Shown one piece after another: positions 35,177 to 45,934 of a stretch of DNA of 64,000 nt (positions are counted from its first letter, which is position 1; every line of letters starts with the position of its first letter). Origin of the DNA: Lojkania enalia (Eukaryota; Ascomycota; Dothideomycetes; Pleosporales). The notes beneath the pieces are model-generated. The model searched no databases, had not been told where the DNA came from, and was given only the letters and a program-made list of their open reading frames with translations. The DNA lies in assembly GCA_010094045.1 (NCBI GenBank), contig ML986659.1:91648-155647 (forward strand). Direction: 5' to 3'. The position numbers were made by a program, and so were the translations under genes.

Positions 35177-36456
35177 GATATTTCTAGCCGTTAGCACACT
35201 CTGGTACCCCTACCTTTCACCCATCATGGTACGAATGATGAGCTCATATCGATGGCGCCTGATTTTAGAAAAGTCTATTAGTCACACGATTTCCTCCTTT
35301 GATCTTACTTGGCGATTTGTATGAACTTCTCTTCACATAACTAATAAGATATTCAACAGACTGGTGTCAGTCCCAAAGCCTTGAAAATATCTTGGGGCCA
35401 GGAGGTGGGCGTTCGTCAAAAGCGAAAGTCCGGGCTAGGCAATTCTTGCATTCTCTTCGATAATCTGGGCAATTATTAAATGGATGATTGGACAGACTGC
35501 GAGGCAGTCACCTCGCAAATGAGTGACGGGCTCCAAAGACCGGGTATTAGTTGCTTGAAGTACTCCACTGACCCATATTCTCACTGTCAGCAGCATGGGT
35601 GCAGTCCATAATCCTTAAACCCGCGCACTTCAATTTGGATATCGGCTCACACTAAGGGCCACAGAGTCTCGCGTGGCTTTTACCACCTCGCTACAAATTT
35701 GTATGTATAGTAATAAGCATGCCAAAAAGGTATTATCACTCGACCTGCTGCAGTGTTGTTGCTTCTTCAACGGTGAATACTCATTCCTGCTGCCCCATTT
35801 TGAGCTTTGATGTAATAGCTTACCGTAGATATCATTATGCACATGCTTTCATAGTGGCACGTTTATCCAAAACTCAAGTCTCGGTTTCGTCGATACAGAC
35901 AGGCTAGTTGGCTAGTAAATAATGAGTTGTATCATAAAAGACTACCCAAATAGCTATTCAATGCCTAGTTCATGGGAAATTTTAGACTATAATTAACTAG
36001 CGAAGTTGGGCCATTTCCGGATGTAACTGATTAGTAAAGAAAACGATAGTGTCTCCCTTTTGAATCGCGCATATCATGATGCATCTACTCATATCCTATC
36101 TCTAACGTTATCTTCTTATCCCGGCTCCTGAGAGACTCCTGACTTTATTTCCGCATGCTTACTAAGGACTGCCTTGTAACAAACTTGCGGAAAAGTGGCG
36201 TGATTTGAACTCGTATAGCTGTTAGCGACGTTGCAGATTTTGCGAAGGCACTTTAGAGGACGTTTCTAGGAGCCTAAACGCCTCAATGACTCACATTAGG
36301 TCTTATGGATGCAAGAAACGACAGTTAAAATGAAATAGTGACGAATGTCAGGGGCGGGCATTACCTGGTTTTCGAACGAGATATAAGGAGCCGGTCATTT
36401 GTTTTACCGCTACACAAATCTAGAAACCACGTTCTATATTCTTACTACTTTGAGGC
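35177..36456. other. Anonymous region
   Basis: 1.3 kb without a supported gene. Short open frames at 35630-35907 on both strands are not protein-like. Confidence 0.4.
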
Positions 36457-36627
36457 ATGATCTACCTAGTATTCATCCCTGCTCTAGCCCTTGTGGGTGT
36501 GGGAATCCCAGCAGCCTCTGGGGCATATATCCTCGACATTAGGTACGATGTAATGGGCATTAATCCGAGTGGCTTCAATGAAGCATACTTTATGATTAAT
36601 TACATTGTCCATTACAGATCATCGTAG
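36457..36627 (+). CDS. Candidate 56-residue secreted small protein
   Basis: An ATG at 36457 opens 56 codons ending TAG. The first ~22 residues (MIYLVFIPALALVGVGIPAA) are an excellent secretion signal or membrane anchor, with small residues at a likely cleavage point. The remainder (~34 residues) has no cysteine. A GTACGATG...TTACAG stretch at 36543-36616 could be an intron; splicing it, or using GTAATG inside it, would change the tail. It may be only the first exon of a longer gene or a chance frame. It lies 369 bp from the stop of the convergent Zn2Cys6 gene. Confidence 0.25.
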   Translation: MIYLVFIPALALVGVGIPAASGAYILDIRYDVMGINPSGFNEAYFMINYIVHYRSS

Positions 36628-36995
36628 GCGGCGCTAGAGCAAGCTCTTCGGCCCCTTGCATTTCGCACAACCACAGAATAATGCTGTGATATCTTCCCCC
36701 CCTTTTTTTCTTTAAAAAAAACAAACATTCGAACTACATCTTACACTTCTATTGGATTGCCTTAATATTCTTCCATCTTATATCTGAAGAGTGAGATTGA
36801 TCCATTAGAACGTTAGTTGCCGATTGATTAACATAATCAGGATCGTCGTAGCGTACACATATAATAAATATCATCTCACGAGAAATATAACATGAATTAA
36901 TAGGTATGTTAACGAATCAAGAAGTATCTCATGCGTTAATAAGGCGTCCGCGATATAACTAAATGGCAAAAGCAAGAAAGAGAATATATCAGTAA
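36628..36995. other. Intergenic region
   Basis: 368 bp downstream of the Zn2Cys6 gene. Contains a C7-T7 / A8 homopolymer cluster near 36699-36721; otherwise nothing is seen. Confidence 0.4.
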
Positions 36996-38729
36996 TCATA
37001 ACGCGGAGTCAAAATTTGGCGGAAATGATCTCACAGGTTCGGGGGTAGTAAAAGATGTGGCTTGATTCACAGCGAGAGCGCAAGAGGTACTTCTCCACTG
37101 CTCACATTCGTCTTCAGGCGAAACCAGGTTGATGAGCTTCTGTGGGGATGATGTCGACACCCCTAGCTTCGTGAGCTTCTCCTGTAGAATATTAACCACC
37201 GTCGGATTACCGCCCCTAAATGAGCCGAGTAGGGTCGATAGCGAGTGTATTAAATCTCTAGGTCCGATGCTGAAGTGAGAGTCGCGATTAATGGCGGGGA
37301 CGCAAATCATAACGTCCGCTAGAGAATTCGCAATATCAAACAGCTTCGTTTCCTAGCGCTGATGAGCATTCATTCATCGCATGACGGGAGTCCTACCATT
37401 CCAGGCCCGTGAGCTTCAAGGCTTTCCCTGGATAAGCTAGTCAGGTATGAAAGAACGTCCTTAGCAACTTTCGCCGGGAAAGAGAACGAAAATTCGTGGT
37501 CCGGGTCTGTAGAGCTCATGCTGGTCACTTCTAAAGCCTTTTGCCACAAGAAAATCCTCATCCATTGCTGGGTCATTGATATATCAGCACGTTGCAACTC
37601 ATTCTCAAGGTTTTTAGATGCGACATCATCGTTAAGTTGCTTCTGCGCAAGCGTAAGGGCGCGACGAGCGCCTGATCGCTCCACGGTAACTGTTGTATCT
37701 AGAAGACTAAAAAGGCGACAGAGCTGGAGGAAAGCAGGGGTGATTGAACCATCATGTAGGTCTCCAAGAGCTGGCAAGTCAGGAGCGCGTTTCAATGCAG
37801 TGGGGACGTCGTGCTGGATAGAGTGAGCTCTAATCTCTGTCAGCCCCGCTAGAATACTATCAGGTTTCTCAGTACCTCTCGGTGATGAACAGTAACCAGT
37901 ATATTCTTAGGTGATATTGTTGCTTCTCGAGGTTCATTGGCTCGTAGTGAGAGACTTTGTATAGGCCAAGAATATGTGCTTTTGTGATAGCTTCGCCGAG
38001 TAGTACGGTAGAGGATGTCATGCGGCCAATATCTGCAGAGTAGACGTGCAAGAAGAAGCTACTTAGTAAGGAACATATGGTCACTTTCTCCATGTGATCA
38101 TATGCGTTCATGGCTTTTCTAGCCTCGTCCTCAAAACGTGCGCTGGAGACACAGTAAGGTTCATCGACTGGACTCTTCGGCTGTGCGTCAATCTGAAATT
38201 GACTTATAGTAGCGGCGCAAATAGCTGCCGCAAGACCGTATGCCTGCATATCCTCCTGATGGGTAATAAGACGCGCAAGGAGGGCATCGGAGTCGACGAC
38301 TGGCCATATAGGGTATCCCCTAGCCTGGTATATATCCAAGTAATGGGAGATGCACGATATTGATATCCTGGTAGGTTCTTTCCCGGGTGTAGGGAACGCG
38401 GCACCGGGCGCGATATCAGGCCATCCCAACTCTAAGTCATTAGATTCGTGAAAATGTTCAAGTGGGGATTCATGGCTTGCATCCTCCAGACTTGTCTCAC
38501 TGTTGCTCCTTCCTTTCTCTTCATTAGCTTTGCTGCATTCCTGGATTCTTCTGATGGCCTCTTCAGTAGTGCGTCGTGGTCCTTTCGGCCCTGATTTGCC
38601 ATGCGTTTTGAGATACGTACATGCCCAAGACGCGGCAAGGCATCGCGAACAAGGCTTATTCCCGTCACAGCGAACCTTGCGTACTGAGCATGGGTCACAC
38701 GCTCTACGGGTACCCTTTCGTGGACCCAT
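36996..38729 (-). CDS. Zn2Cys6 fungal transcription factor
   Basis: A binuclear zinc-cluster regulator acting in the nucleus. Three exons, 38729-37876, 37829-37397 and 37352-36996, give 547 residues. Introns 37830-37875 (GTACTG, CTGAC branch, TTAG) and 37353-37396 (GTAGGA...CTAG) restore frame. The zinc cluster has Cys at 11, 14, 21, 27, 30 and 37 (C-X2-C-X6-C-X5-C-X2-C-X6-C), with a basic linker ending KSGPKGPRR. The middle homology region follows from about residue 125: ISHYLDIYQARGYPIWPVVD, then YGLAAAICAATISQF and YHLRIYWLLFITER. The second splice junction reads LFITERAHSIQHDVPTALKR, a normal continuation. Target genes are unknown; the nearby O-methyltransferase and membrane genes are only candidates. 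Confidence 0.85.
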
Positions 38730-39806
38730 TGCCGGTCAAGCAGATGGATCTTAGTGGCCAGCGAATTTTGCCCACGGAGCACCCGGAGAGGTGGAACCAG
38801 CCTAATTCCTCATCGTAAAACCCTCCACCAACCAGGTGCGACGCAATGAGTATGAGGCTCGAGATGCGCTAATGGTATCGCCGGGAGAGGGCTCGGAAGA
38901 TAAGGAGGGCTCTGATTCGTATGTAATAGTGTTGCTGTGCGTTGCGAACTGTTGTCGTCAAATAAAAGTTGGACACAAGTGACGCCGAGCTGCCAAGGTG
39001 GGGACGATGCCTAAATGCGGGGGCACTTCGGAGCCCATTCAGCGAGCCAATCACAGCTTTGTGAATGGACTTGTACTCGAGGGCTTTCAGTGTGCATTCA
39101 TTTTTCATATGGGACTGTATGTCGTTCCATGGACGAAGTTAACTCTTAAGGTTCAGCTGATTCAGGTCGCTAGGACAGCGCTAGTCAGGCTGCCAGATTC
39201 CACAAGTCCCGAAACATGGTCTAATTTCTATTCATTCTAAGCCACTAATCTCCATCGACTAGCCACTACCAGTAGCTTACTGGCATCCATTTGAGAAGGT
39301 ATGCCGTCCTCTATTACTTCCTAAATGGGCGCAGAAAGAGCACATGTTTCACTTGTGTCCTTCGGCAACCTTCAAGAGCTATCAGAGGCGTAGGTTCGAG
39401 ATGAAAACGACATAACATATTAGGTTGAGAAAAAGCCACAGACACGAGAAAAAAGTCAGAGAACAAGCAACTTTTAGATTTCTAGGCCTATTGCCATAAG
39501 CCTTTAGAGACTGAGACGGACAACAATGGCACTATACATATTGTACAAAAGTGTGATACATTGAGTGGAGTCAATCAATTCGCATGAACCAGATATACCA
39601 TCCAGGAACGCCATCTCAAGCATTAAGTTATAGCTGCCGCAGTATCCAGCGAAAAAGGAAAGGTATATACACTACTGTAGACCGAGTCCGAATCGTAGGC
39701 TAGTATGTACCGGTTGGTGTTGCAAACGTAAGCAGAATGGAGTGGCAGAAGTCTCCATCGATAGGTAGATTGGAGAATTTTGCTCCGGAGATTCGTGAGC
39801 GGGTGT
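38730..39806. other. Intergenic region, Zn2Cys6 gene promoter side
   Basis: 1.08 kb between two minus-strand genes. No gene, RNA or repeat was recognised. Short open frames on both strands are shadows or chance. Confidence 0.45.
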
Positions 39807-40832
39807 TCAAGATTGCTTGGCCGGCTGCCCTGCTTCTCTAAAGCACCATAGACAAATGCTATGGGAGACAATGGGAATGCCGCAAATACACTCCTCAGGG
39901 TCAGGCTCCCTCAACTTGGCAATAATCTTCTCTTCCTTTTGGTAGCATTTGAGGCATAGCCATCTGTTGAGGTACCTCTCTCGCAACGAGCAACAGCAAT
40001 GTCCGATAGTTCGTCTCTTATCAAAACATCTTTGACATAACATCCTTTTTCGTTTTTCGGTGATTTCCCAAAACGCCTTTGTAACCGGAGAGGGGTGAGG
40101 TGAGTCGGATGAGAACGAGAACTTAAGGGGGCCCGCGCCTAGATTGGTATCAATGATTTCGTCTATAGATATTGGTGCCGCGTATACATTCGATTCTAGT
40201 GGAATGTCAAGAATGCCTTGGTCATGATGCGAAGTTTGTTGACACTCTGGATTGAGTCCCCAGGATTCTGCGTTCTTCACGCCAAGGTGCTCGGGGCTTA
40301 AAATTCCCATTTCGGGCTCGCTAAGCAAGGCAAAACCGCTGAAATTGGGCAATTCGTCTGGTTCGTCCGGCGGCTGATAGATACTTCGATAGACGCAGTG
40401 GATTCTGCATTCATCGCAAGTATTAACCCCGCACGATATACAAGGCTGTGTCTCCACATTTCGGTTTACCTGCTCGGTGCCACACAGCGCGTGTTCCTGG
40501 CATTCATAGTCGTAGAAGTAATGGGATTTTCGATGGCTAGCTCCTCGGATGCGAATACCCCGACCATCACATTTCAAGAGCTTTAGAAGGCTTATTCGGC
40601 TCTCATTCCGGGGGAATATAGCTTTGTATGTGGCCTTTGACGAGACGGCCAGAGAGCACAGATCCTTCGGAAAGAGGTGGGAAGCGATGGATTGCAATAT
40701 ACCGTATTGTCCAAGTATTTGTGTAAGGCGGCAGTTCTGGGTCGAGGACTTGTTGGTAACTACTTTCGGGCTGCTGATAGCTACTTTCTTAGGATACACA
40801 GGTACCGGCGCATCTATCCTTTTTCTTTTCAT
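39807..40832 (-). CDS. F-box-like protein with a cysteine-rich C-terminal half
   Basis: A single-exon gene of 341 residues. I start it at the ATG at 40832 (MKRKRIDAPVPVYPK); the upstream TTG is not needed. Residues ~37-75 (LGQYGILQSIASHLFPKDLCSLAVSSKATYKAIF) have the pattern of an F-box: hydrophobic helix, L-x-x-I, then DL-x-LA-x-x-S+. This would bind Skp1 in an SCF ubiquitin ligase. The rest has many Cys pairs: CISC, CDEC, CQRC, a CCC run, CLKC, CIC and CLWC. These suggest several zinc sites. Similar Cys-rich F-box proteins are numerous in filamentous fungi; substrates are unknown. No intron is needed and the codon frame is clean, so it looks intact. Confidence 0.65.
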   Translation of the reverse strand: MKRKRIDAPVPVYPKKVAISSPKVVTNKSSTQNCRLTQILGQYGILQSIASHLFPKDLCSLAVSSKATYKAIFPRNESRISLLKLLKCDGRGIRIRGASHRKSHYFYDYECQEHALCGTEQVNRNVETQPCISCGVNTCDECRIHCVYRSIYQPPDEPDELPNFSGFALLSEPEMGILSPEHLGVKNAESWGLNPECQQTSHHDQGILDIPLESNVYAAPISIDEIIDTNLGAGPLKFSFSSDSPHPSPVTKAFWEITEKRKRMLCQRCFDKRRTIGHCCCSLRERYLNRWLCLKCYQKEEKIIAKLREPDPEECICGIPIVSHSICLWCFREAGQPAKQS

Positions 40833-42412
40833 GGTACCTATCAAGTCTCGAAAGCGCCAGGAAGTAGAATGCCAGTGCGAAATCTCAGAACGTGGAGCGC
40901 CGCCCTATGTCCTATCTTCGATGGCGCATGAAAGCATGCCACGTGAAGGAGCAGTACTTTCTATGCGCGACCAGCTGCGCGCCGTTTTGACGGGTGATGA
41001 AAGCGCGATGCTGGAATAGGGCGTATCTAGGGTAAAGAAGCAGTATTTAGCGATGGGCTGAAGTTGGATAATTTAGTATTTGAACGAGAGCGTCCCTTTG
41101 AACAATATTCTGGCGGATGGTTTTCGACAGGGACGAAAATGCAGAGAGCCCAGAAATGCCTCAAAATTTCGAATTCTAAGCAGCCCAACCTTTTTCTCAA
41201 TACAGCACGAAATACATTATAGTATGCGGTAAACGAAAGAAGATGCCTCTCACGGCGAAGCGGCGAATCGCAAGAGTATCAAGGCATAGATAGCCACGGA
41301 ATGGTGGTCATCCGGGCACGCTTTAGGAACAGAATTTTCACCTACATTCTCGGCCAATTCTCGTGCTCACGTCCTCAGCGCATCTATAGCACCTCACTTG
41401 AGACGGTCTCCCGGAATTTCCGATCTAAATCCATGGCCGTCGAGCAGTAAAGAACGACAACGAGTGAGCAAGAAAATTTTTCGGAAGGACTCGGAGGACG
41501 GCGGGTCTTGGTTCGGCACGGGGGCGGAGTGACGGAAACTCTTGCACCTGCCGAATTGCCGATATGAACGCTAGGCTTTTCTTTTTACCACTTATGAAAA
41601 CTTTCGATCCCTATCTATGTATTGTTGAGCGCTTTGCAAGTTTCGTAGAGCAGAGAATCCTTCCGATGAGCGGTCCGTATTATGTAATACATGACTCATC
41701 ACATTGGCTGTTTAAGGAACATGCCTCGGTTCATGGTGTTCATCCCAACACGAGGGCTTTTATTTTGGGCGCCTCATGCCTCTAAGTGTCGCGTGGAACA
41801 GTCGCGGCGTGTATCTCGGACGCCTAGAATCGATGTTAAATTTTCAACTTAATGCCAAAGAATAAGGATCCTGCCTACAGGGTAAACTTCAGATATCCTG
41901 GTGTATTGAATAAAATAAGCATTCGGTAGGGTGCTGAATGTACGTTGAGTCAGATTTGATGGAGTTCCGATGGCCTTCACGGGTTTATCATTTACATGCA
42001 CTCATGGTATAAAGGAAAGGATGAGAAGGCATTCATGGCCTCGGGTCTATGCTTCTGGACATAGCCTATCTACAGCATTCGGACATCCTACAGATGGGGC
42101 CAAGAGCGGGGCTGAGTTTGTGCAACGAATAACGACCAACCGCAGCAGATTTACATTTGGCCTTTCGTGCATAAAGTCCAACATAGAGTCTCCAAACTCC
42201 GGTACGTGGCCTAATTACGTGATTCTGTCATTTTGGATTCTTATTGCCTCGTCTACCTCATGTCTTTGTGATTCCGATATAAGAACTGCGATAATGGAGG
42301 TTGCATGGTACCCCTGGGAGTGCTAACATATCATCTGTCCACTGCATTCACTCATTGAATACCTTGCACTCCCGACTTCTCAGCAGAATACTCCGCGCCG
42401 TCTGACAAAACC
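40833..42412. other. Anonymous region
   Basis: 1.58 kb. Promoter of the F-box-like gene at the left. Open frames at 41564-41785 and 41970-42326 carry no recognisable features. Confidence 0.4.
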
Positions 42413-42683
42413 ATGGTTTCATTCAAGTCTCTTATTTTGGTTGCTGTTATCAGTTGTGCGACAGCTGAGCCATGTGTGCCATACTTCCCCTTGCTCTTCT
42501 GGTAAAAATGGATGTGGGAAGCTGAGTGCTGTGCTTTTGTAGTCTTGCAGCCTGCCAAAACATGCTAACTTGCATTGCCTAGAGACCTCCCGGCCAATCA
42601 TCGAACAGTCATCGATGGCATCCCCAAATGGTGGAAACTACGCTCAAATTCAACGGTGCGATCATTACCAAAGATGGTTATAA
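42413..42683 (+). CDS. Candidate small secreted cysteine-containing protein
   Basis: A strong start context (AAAACCATGG) at 42413 opens a clear signal peptide, MVSFKSLILVAVISCATAEP, with likely cleavage after ATA. Unspliced, it stops after 30 codons. A GTAAAA donor at 42502 inside TTCTG|GTAAAA has two usable acceptors. With TTGCAG ending at 42550 the product is 73 residues (exons 42413-42501 and 42551-42683) with Cys near 21, 30, 39 and 65. With TTTTGTAG ending at 42542 it is 42 residues with a C-terminal tail FCLAACQNMLTCIA. I list the longer form. Either would be a small secreted peptide of unknown role. The intron is short (41 or 49 bp), and no homologue is recognised. Confidence 0.4.
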
Positions 42684-44536
42684 CAGCCTAAGGGAGTCTC
42701 GTAAAGAAGAATTTGGGCAGAAATATCGTGGCTAATATACATGTATATATAGCCGTTCTGCTAGGGCACGAGGTGAATGTGGAAGCCCCTCGCACTCCGA
42801 TGCTGAAAAGTCGCAAGTAGTCAGTAGCACATTATCCATCTAGAGAGCATTTTACCCGTAGACACTATGGGTGCTAGAGTACATGCAGCCATAACCTAGT
42901 ACTAATGGTCGATAGCATCACAGAAAACTTTGGAATTCTTCCGCAAGCACATCCTAGAAGTGAATCTTGCATCCAACCGCACCTTGGATAGTACGCTTGA
43001 GGCAACTGAGCGCCATGCTGATCTTTGCAGCAATTGCGCCGACTTCCAGAACACAGACCTTCATGCTTTCTTGTATTCGTTTCTTAAACGCTTGATTTGG
43101 CAATGGCTGAATAAGGATTTAAAGTTCGCGTATGGTGCAAGCGCTTGCACGGCAGCATGCATTTTAGAGCGTTTCGTCGGGTACAAATCATCCGTTGAAT
43201 GAATCACTGTTGCTTTCTTAAACTTGTGGGAATGGTTAGATGAATTGATTTGACATACCCTCAACGCCGATGTACCCGATATGCCAAATTCCTCATCCAC
43301 ATCTACCCAGCCTTCTGATCGTATCGCTGATCAGATGGTTTGCCTCAGAGCTGTCTGCTCATAGTCTAGAGCTTCACACACACATGTGTTAGCTATGCTT
43401 TAGAACATAGACGCTATTTGATGAATTTTATTATACCTCCCCCACCTACCAAATGACAGATATGCGCCCACAATACGCCTAGGTGTGAACTGTAGAAGGA
43501 TAATTTGATTATTGCCGTTGATGAGCAGTCACAATTCTAGATCAACGATAATATCACCATGGCAGAAGAATAGAGATATCCTAGCCACATTTCCTTTTTT
43601 AGGATGTGATCTTCGGTAACTAGGCATGTTGCGGGCCATTTATGACTTGCACATTTGCAGCTAACATGTAGAACACTAGATCTCTCCTTGCTTATCATAT
43701 TAATAGGCGTTATGACTAAGTTCTTGAAACAACTCAAATGGGATCGCACGTGTGCGAAAGCTGCGAACCGACCCCGTTTTGGAGTTCCGGATCACGCTAA
43801 TGCCAGATGGCAGGGTTCATACCGGAGACCATGTATTCATCAATCGATGATAATACGATATCGCCTGTTATCTTGATAACTAATTGCAGTGGGCAAGGAT
43901 CATTCAAAATTTACATACAGCCAGATGACACGGATAATGGCACGGCAACTAGAAGGCAAATGTAAGGCATTAACAGTGTTTGCCTCTTTTGTACCACCCG
44001 ACCGTTGAAAAGCTGGGGATCGTATCTGTGCTTACATTTACGGGCCGCTCTCGCCGCTGCATCTCGCCACCGCATCTTGCTCCATGCCACGTCGGAGTTT
44101 TATGCTTTTGCCCAGTACGGCTAATACGGTATGTTAACGTCGTTGATACCTAGGTCTTTCAAACGTTTAGGTAGGTGTCGCAATGTATGCCCGATATTTT
44201 TTTTATTTTAACAGCCTATTCACAACCCCTGAAAAACCGTGGTCCTCAACCAACTTCCAAGGTAAGCGGAAGTACGAACTCTAGGTCCTGGATTATGCTA
44301 CGGCACATTCGGGGTACGTTTGTGATAATTGGCTGATGTGTTTCAGACATCGTATTCAAGCTGCATCAAGCAGAGGAGAATTAGGTTCATAAATTCTCGG
44401 TTCGTAAGCGAAAATTTCGCTGATGCACGCGGATAAAACGTGACATTGAGCGGCCCGTAGAGACCAGGGCCACCATGCAATGTGAGCCTGTGAGCTGGGA
44501 GAAAAAGGCGACTGCGACGCCCAGTCTGGGCTAAGC
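42684..44536. other. Anonymous region
   Basis: 1.85 kb. The plus-strand frame 42930-43202 (about 90 codons, several Cys) is the most protein-like, but it begins at TTG and shows no domain. Nothing else is supported. Confidence 0.4.
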
Positions 44537-45934
44537 CTACTTTAGCTCTGCCTCTATAATGCCTGCAGCTCCTCCTTTATAGCTCCAAAACCTGTTTACT
44601 GTCAATCCAGCTTTCTCTAGTAGCGCCTTCCACTGGCTCTCCGTCCTCTCTTTTCCCGCATGCATAGCCATCATTGCAAGATCTAATGCACCCAATACCG
44701 CAGGACATCCTTGAGTGGGAAGAAATGCGTCGTCGATCAGCAGCTTGGAATATCCTTTTTTCATCGCCGGAACGGTTTGAGATAGAATTTTCAAACAGAA
44801 TTCATCGGACCAATCGTGGAAAATCATGCCGAAGAAATAAATTCGAGCGCCTGACACTGCATTAGAATCTTCGTGTATGCGTTAGCAGCATCCCTACATA
44901 CCTTCAACTGGTTGGGGTGTGAAAAAGTCGTATTTAACCCTTTCGATATCATTATCAAGTTCCTTGATATCATCTATGACCGCCGGTAGATCTTCTACCA
45001 CCAATCTTCCGCGGTTAGGAAACTTATCCTTGAAGGACTGCACATCATGACCACGACCCCCGCCAACATCCACCAGCAAGCAACGATTGGTGTCTAGTTC
45101 CATGGCTCTGAAGATCAGTGATTCTACTGGCCACCAGTCTGCCCAGCTAGGCCGGGAAGCACGCTTGCCTTTCATAAACGTATTAAAATTAGCAGCAACT
45201 GAAGGATTTTGATGCCAATAATCGAAAGCATTCTTGTTAGTGTTGAAGGCGAACTGAAAGGGCCCGTTGGAGGGATCCTTTGGCGTGCTGTATCCATTAG
45301 TCTTGAAATAGGAGGGCATTTTTATCATCGTGCCATTGCAATTATCCCACCTGACAACCAAATTAGCTCTACACATTACCTGAAGATCAGGTACCTACTT
45401 ATGAATATGGGCCGCCTGCATTTCCGGACGACACATGGTGTGAGTGATGGAATTCGCCGTCCATTGATTCTCGCCGACTTCTTGGACAAACCCAAGAGCG
45501 GAAATGACGCGCAAAACCCGTACTGAGGAAGAAAAGGATTTCAGTGACTGAAGTAACTGTGAGCTGGAAGAGTCATACCGATAAGCTCTTCCGAGCTACC
45601 AGTAGCGTTTGCGAGATTAGCAGCAGAAATACTTGATTGACTCGCTGCAATGAGTTTGAAAAGCTTCATATCTATGGCAATACGGGCAGCGAATGCGTAG
45701 ATGGGCTTACGGAGACAGAAATCAGTAGAAGTCATCTTTACGGAAGTAGGTCCAACAAGAATTACCTACATAGTATGCAAGTTCATTTGCAGCCTCCTCA
45801 GGAGCTATGAGCTTCATCGATAATTCTCTACTCAACTGAGCCACCTGGTGCTGGGCGTCGACATCGTTTGTGAATTTTGGTTGCTTTGAAAGATGTGCAA
45901 TCCGGTCAATGAGCGCGAGGGACTCTGCAGACAT
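44537..45934 (-). CDS. SAM-dependent O-methyltransferase (COMT-like)
   Basis: A class I methyltransferase of the plant-COMT/fungal secondary-metabolite type, which methylates a hydroxyl using S-adenosylmethionine. Five exons, 45934-45770, 45705-45579, 45522-45399, 45350-44902 and 44850-44537, give 392 residues, the usual size. Introns are 48-64 bp, GT-AG, with CTGAT/CTAAT/CTAAC-like branch sites, and all keep frame. The N-terminal dimerisation/winged-helix part includes AIDMKLFKLIAAS. The SAM-binding motif I is LLVDVGGGRGHD (~residue 230), followed by the acidic residue of VVEDLP. The catalytic His lies in MIFHDWSDE (~residue 300). No polyketide or peptide synthase is visible in the window, so it is an orphan tailoring-type enzyme. 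Confidence 0.85.

Noticed and set aside
35001..35324. Similar peptides encoded at 35001-35324 (plus) and 48498-48701 (minus), sharing HQYIHLYHPIQSPPPPA
   Set aside because: The similarity is entirely due to the inverted repeat; the frames are not otherwise coding-like.
40549..41019. 156-codon plus-strand frame at the start of the F-box-like gene
   Set aside because: Antisense shadow of the F-box-like coding frame and its promoter.
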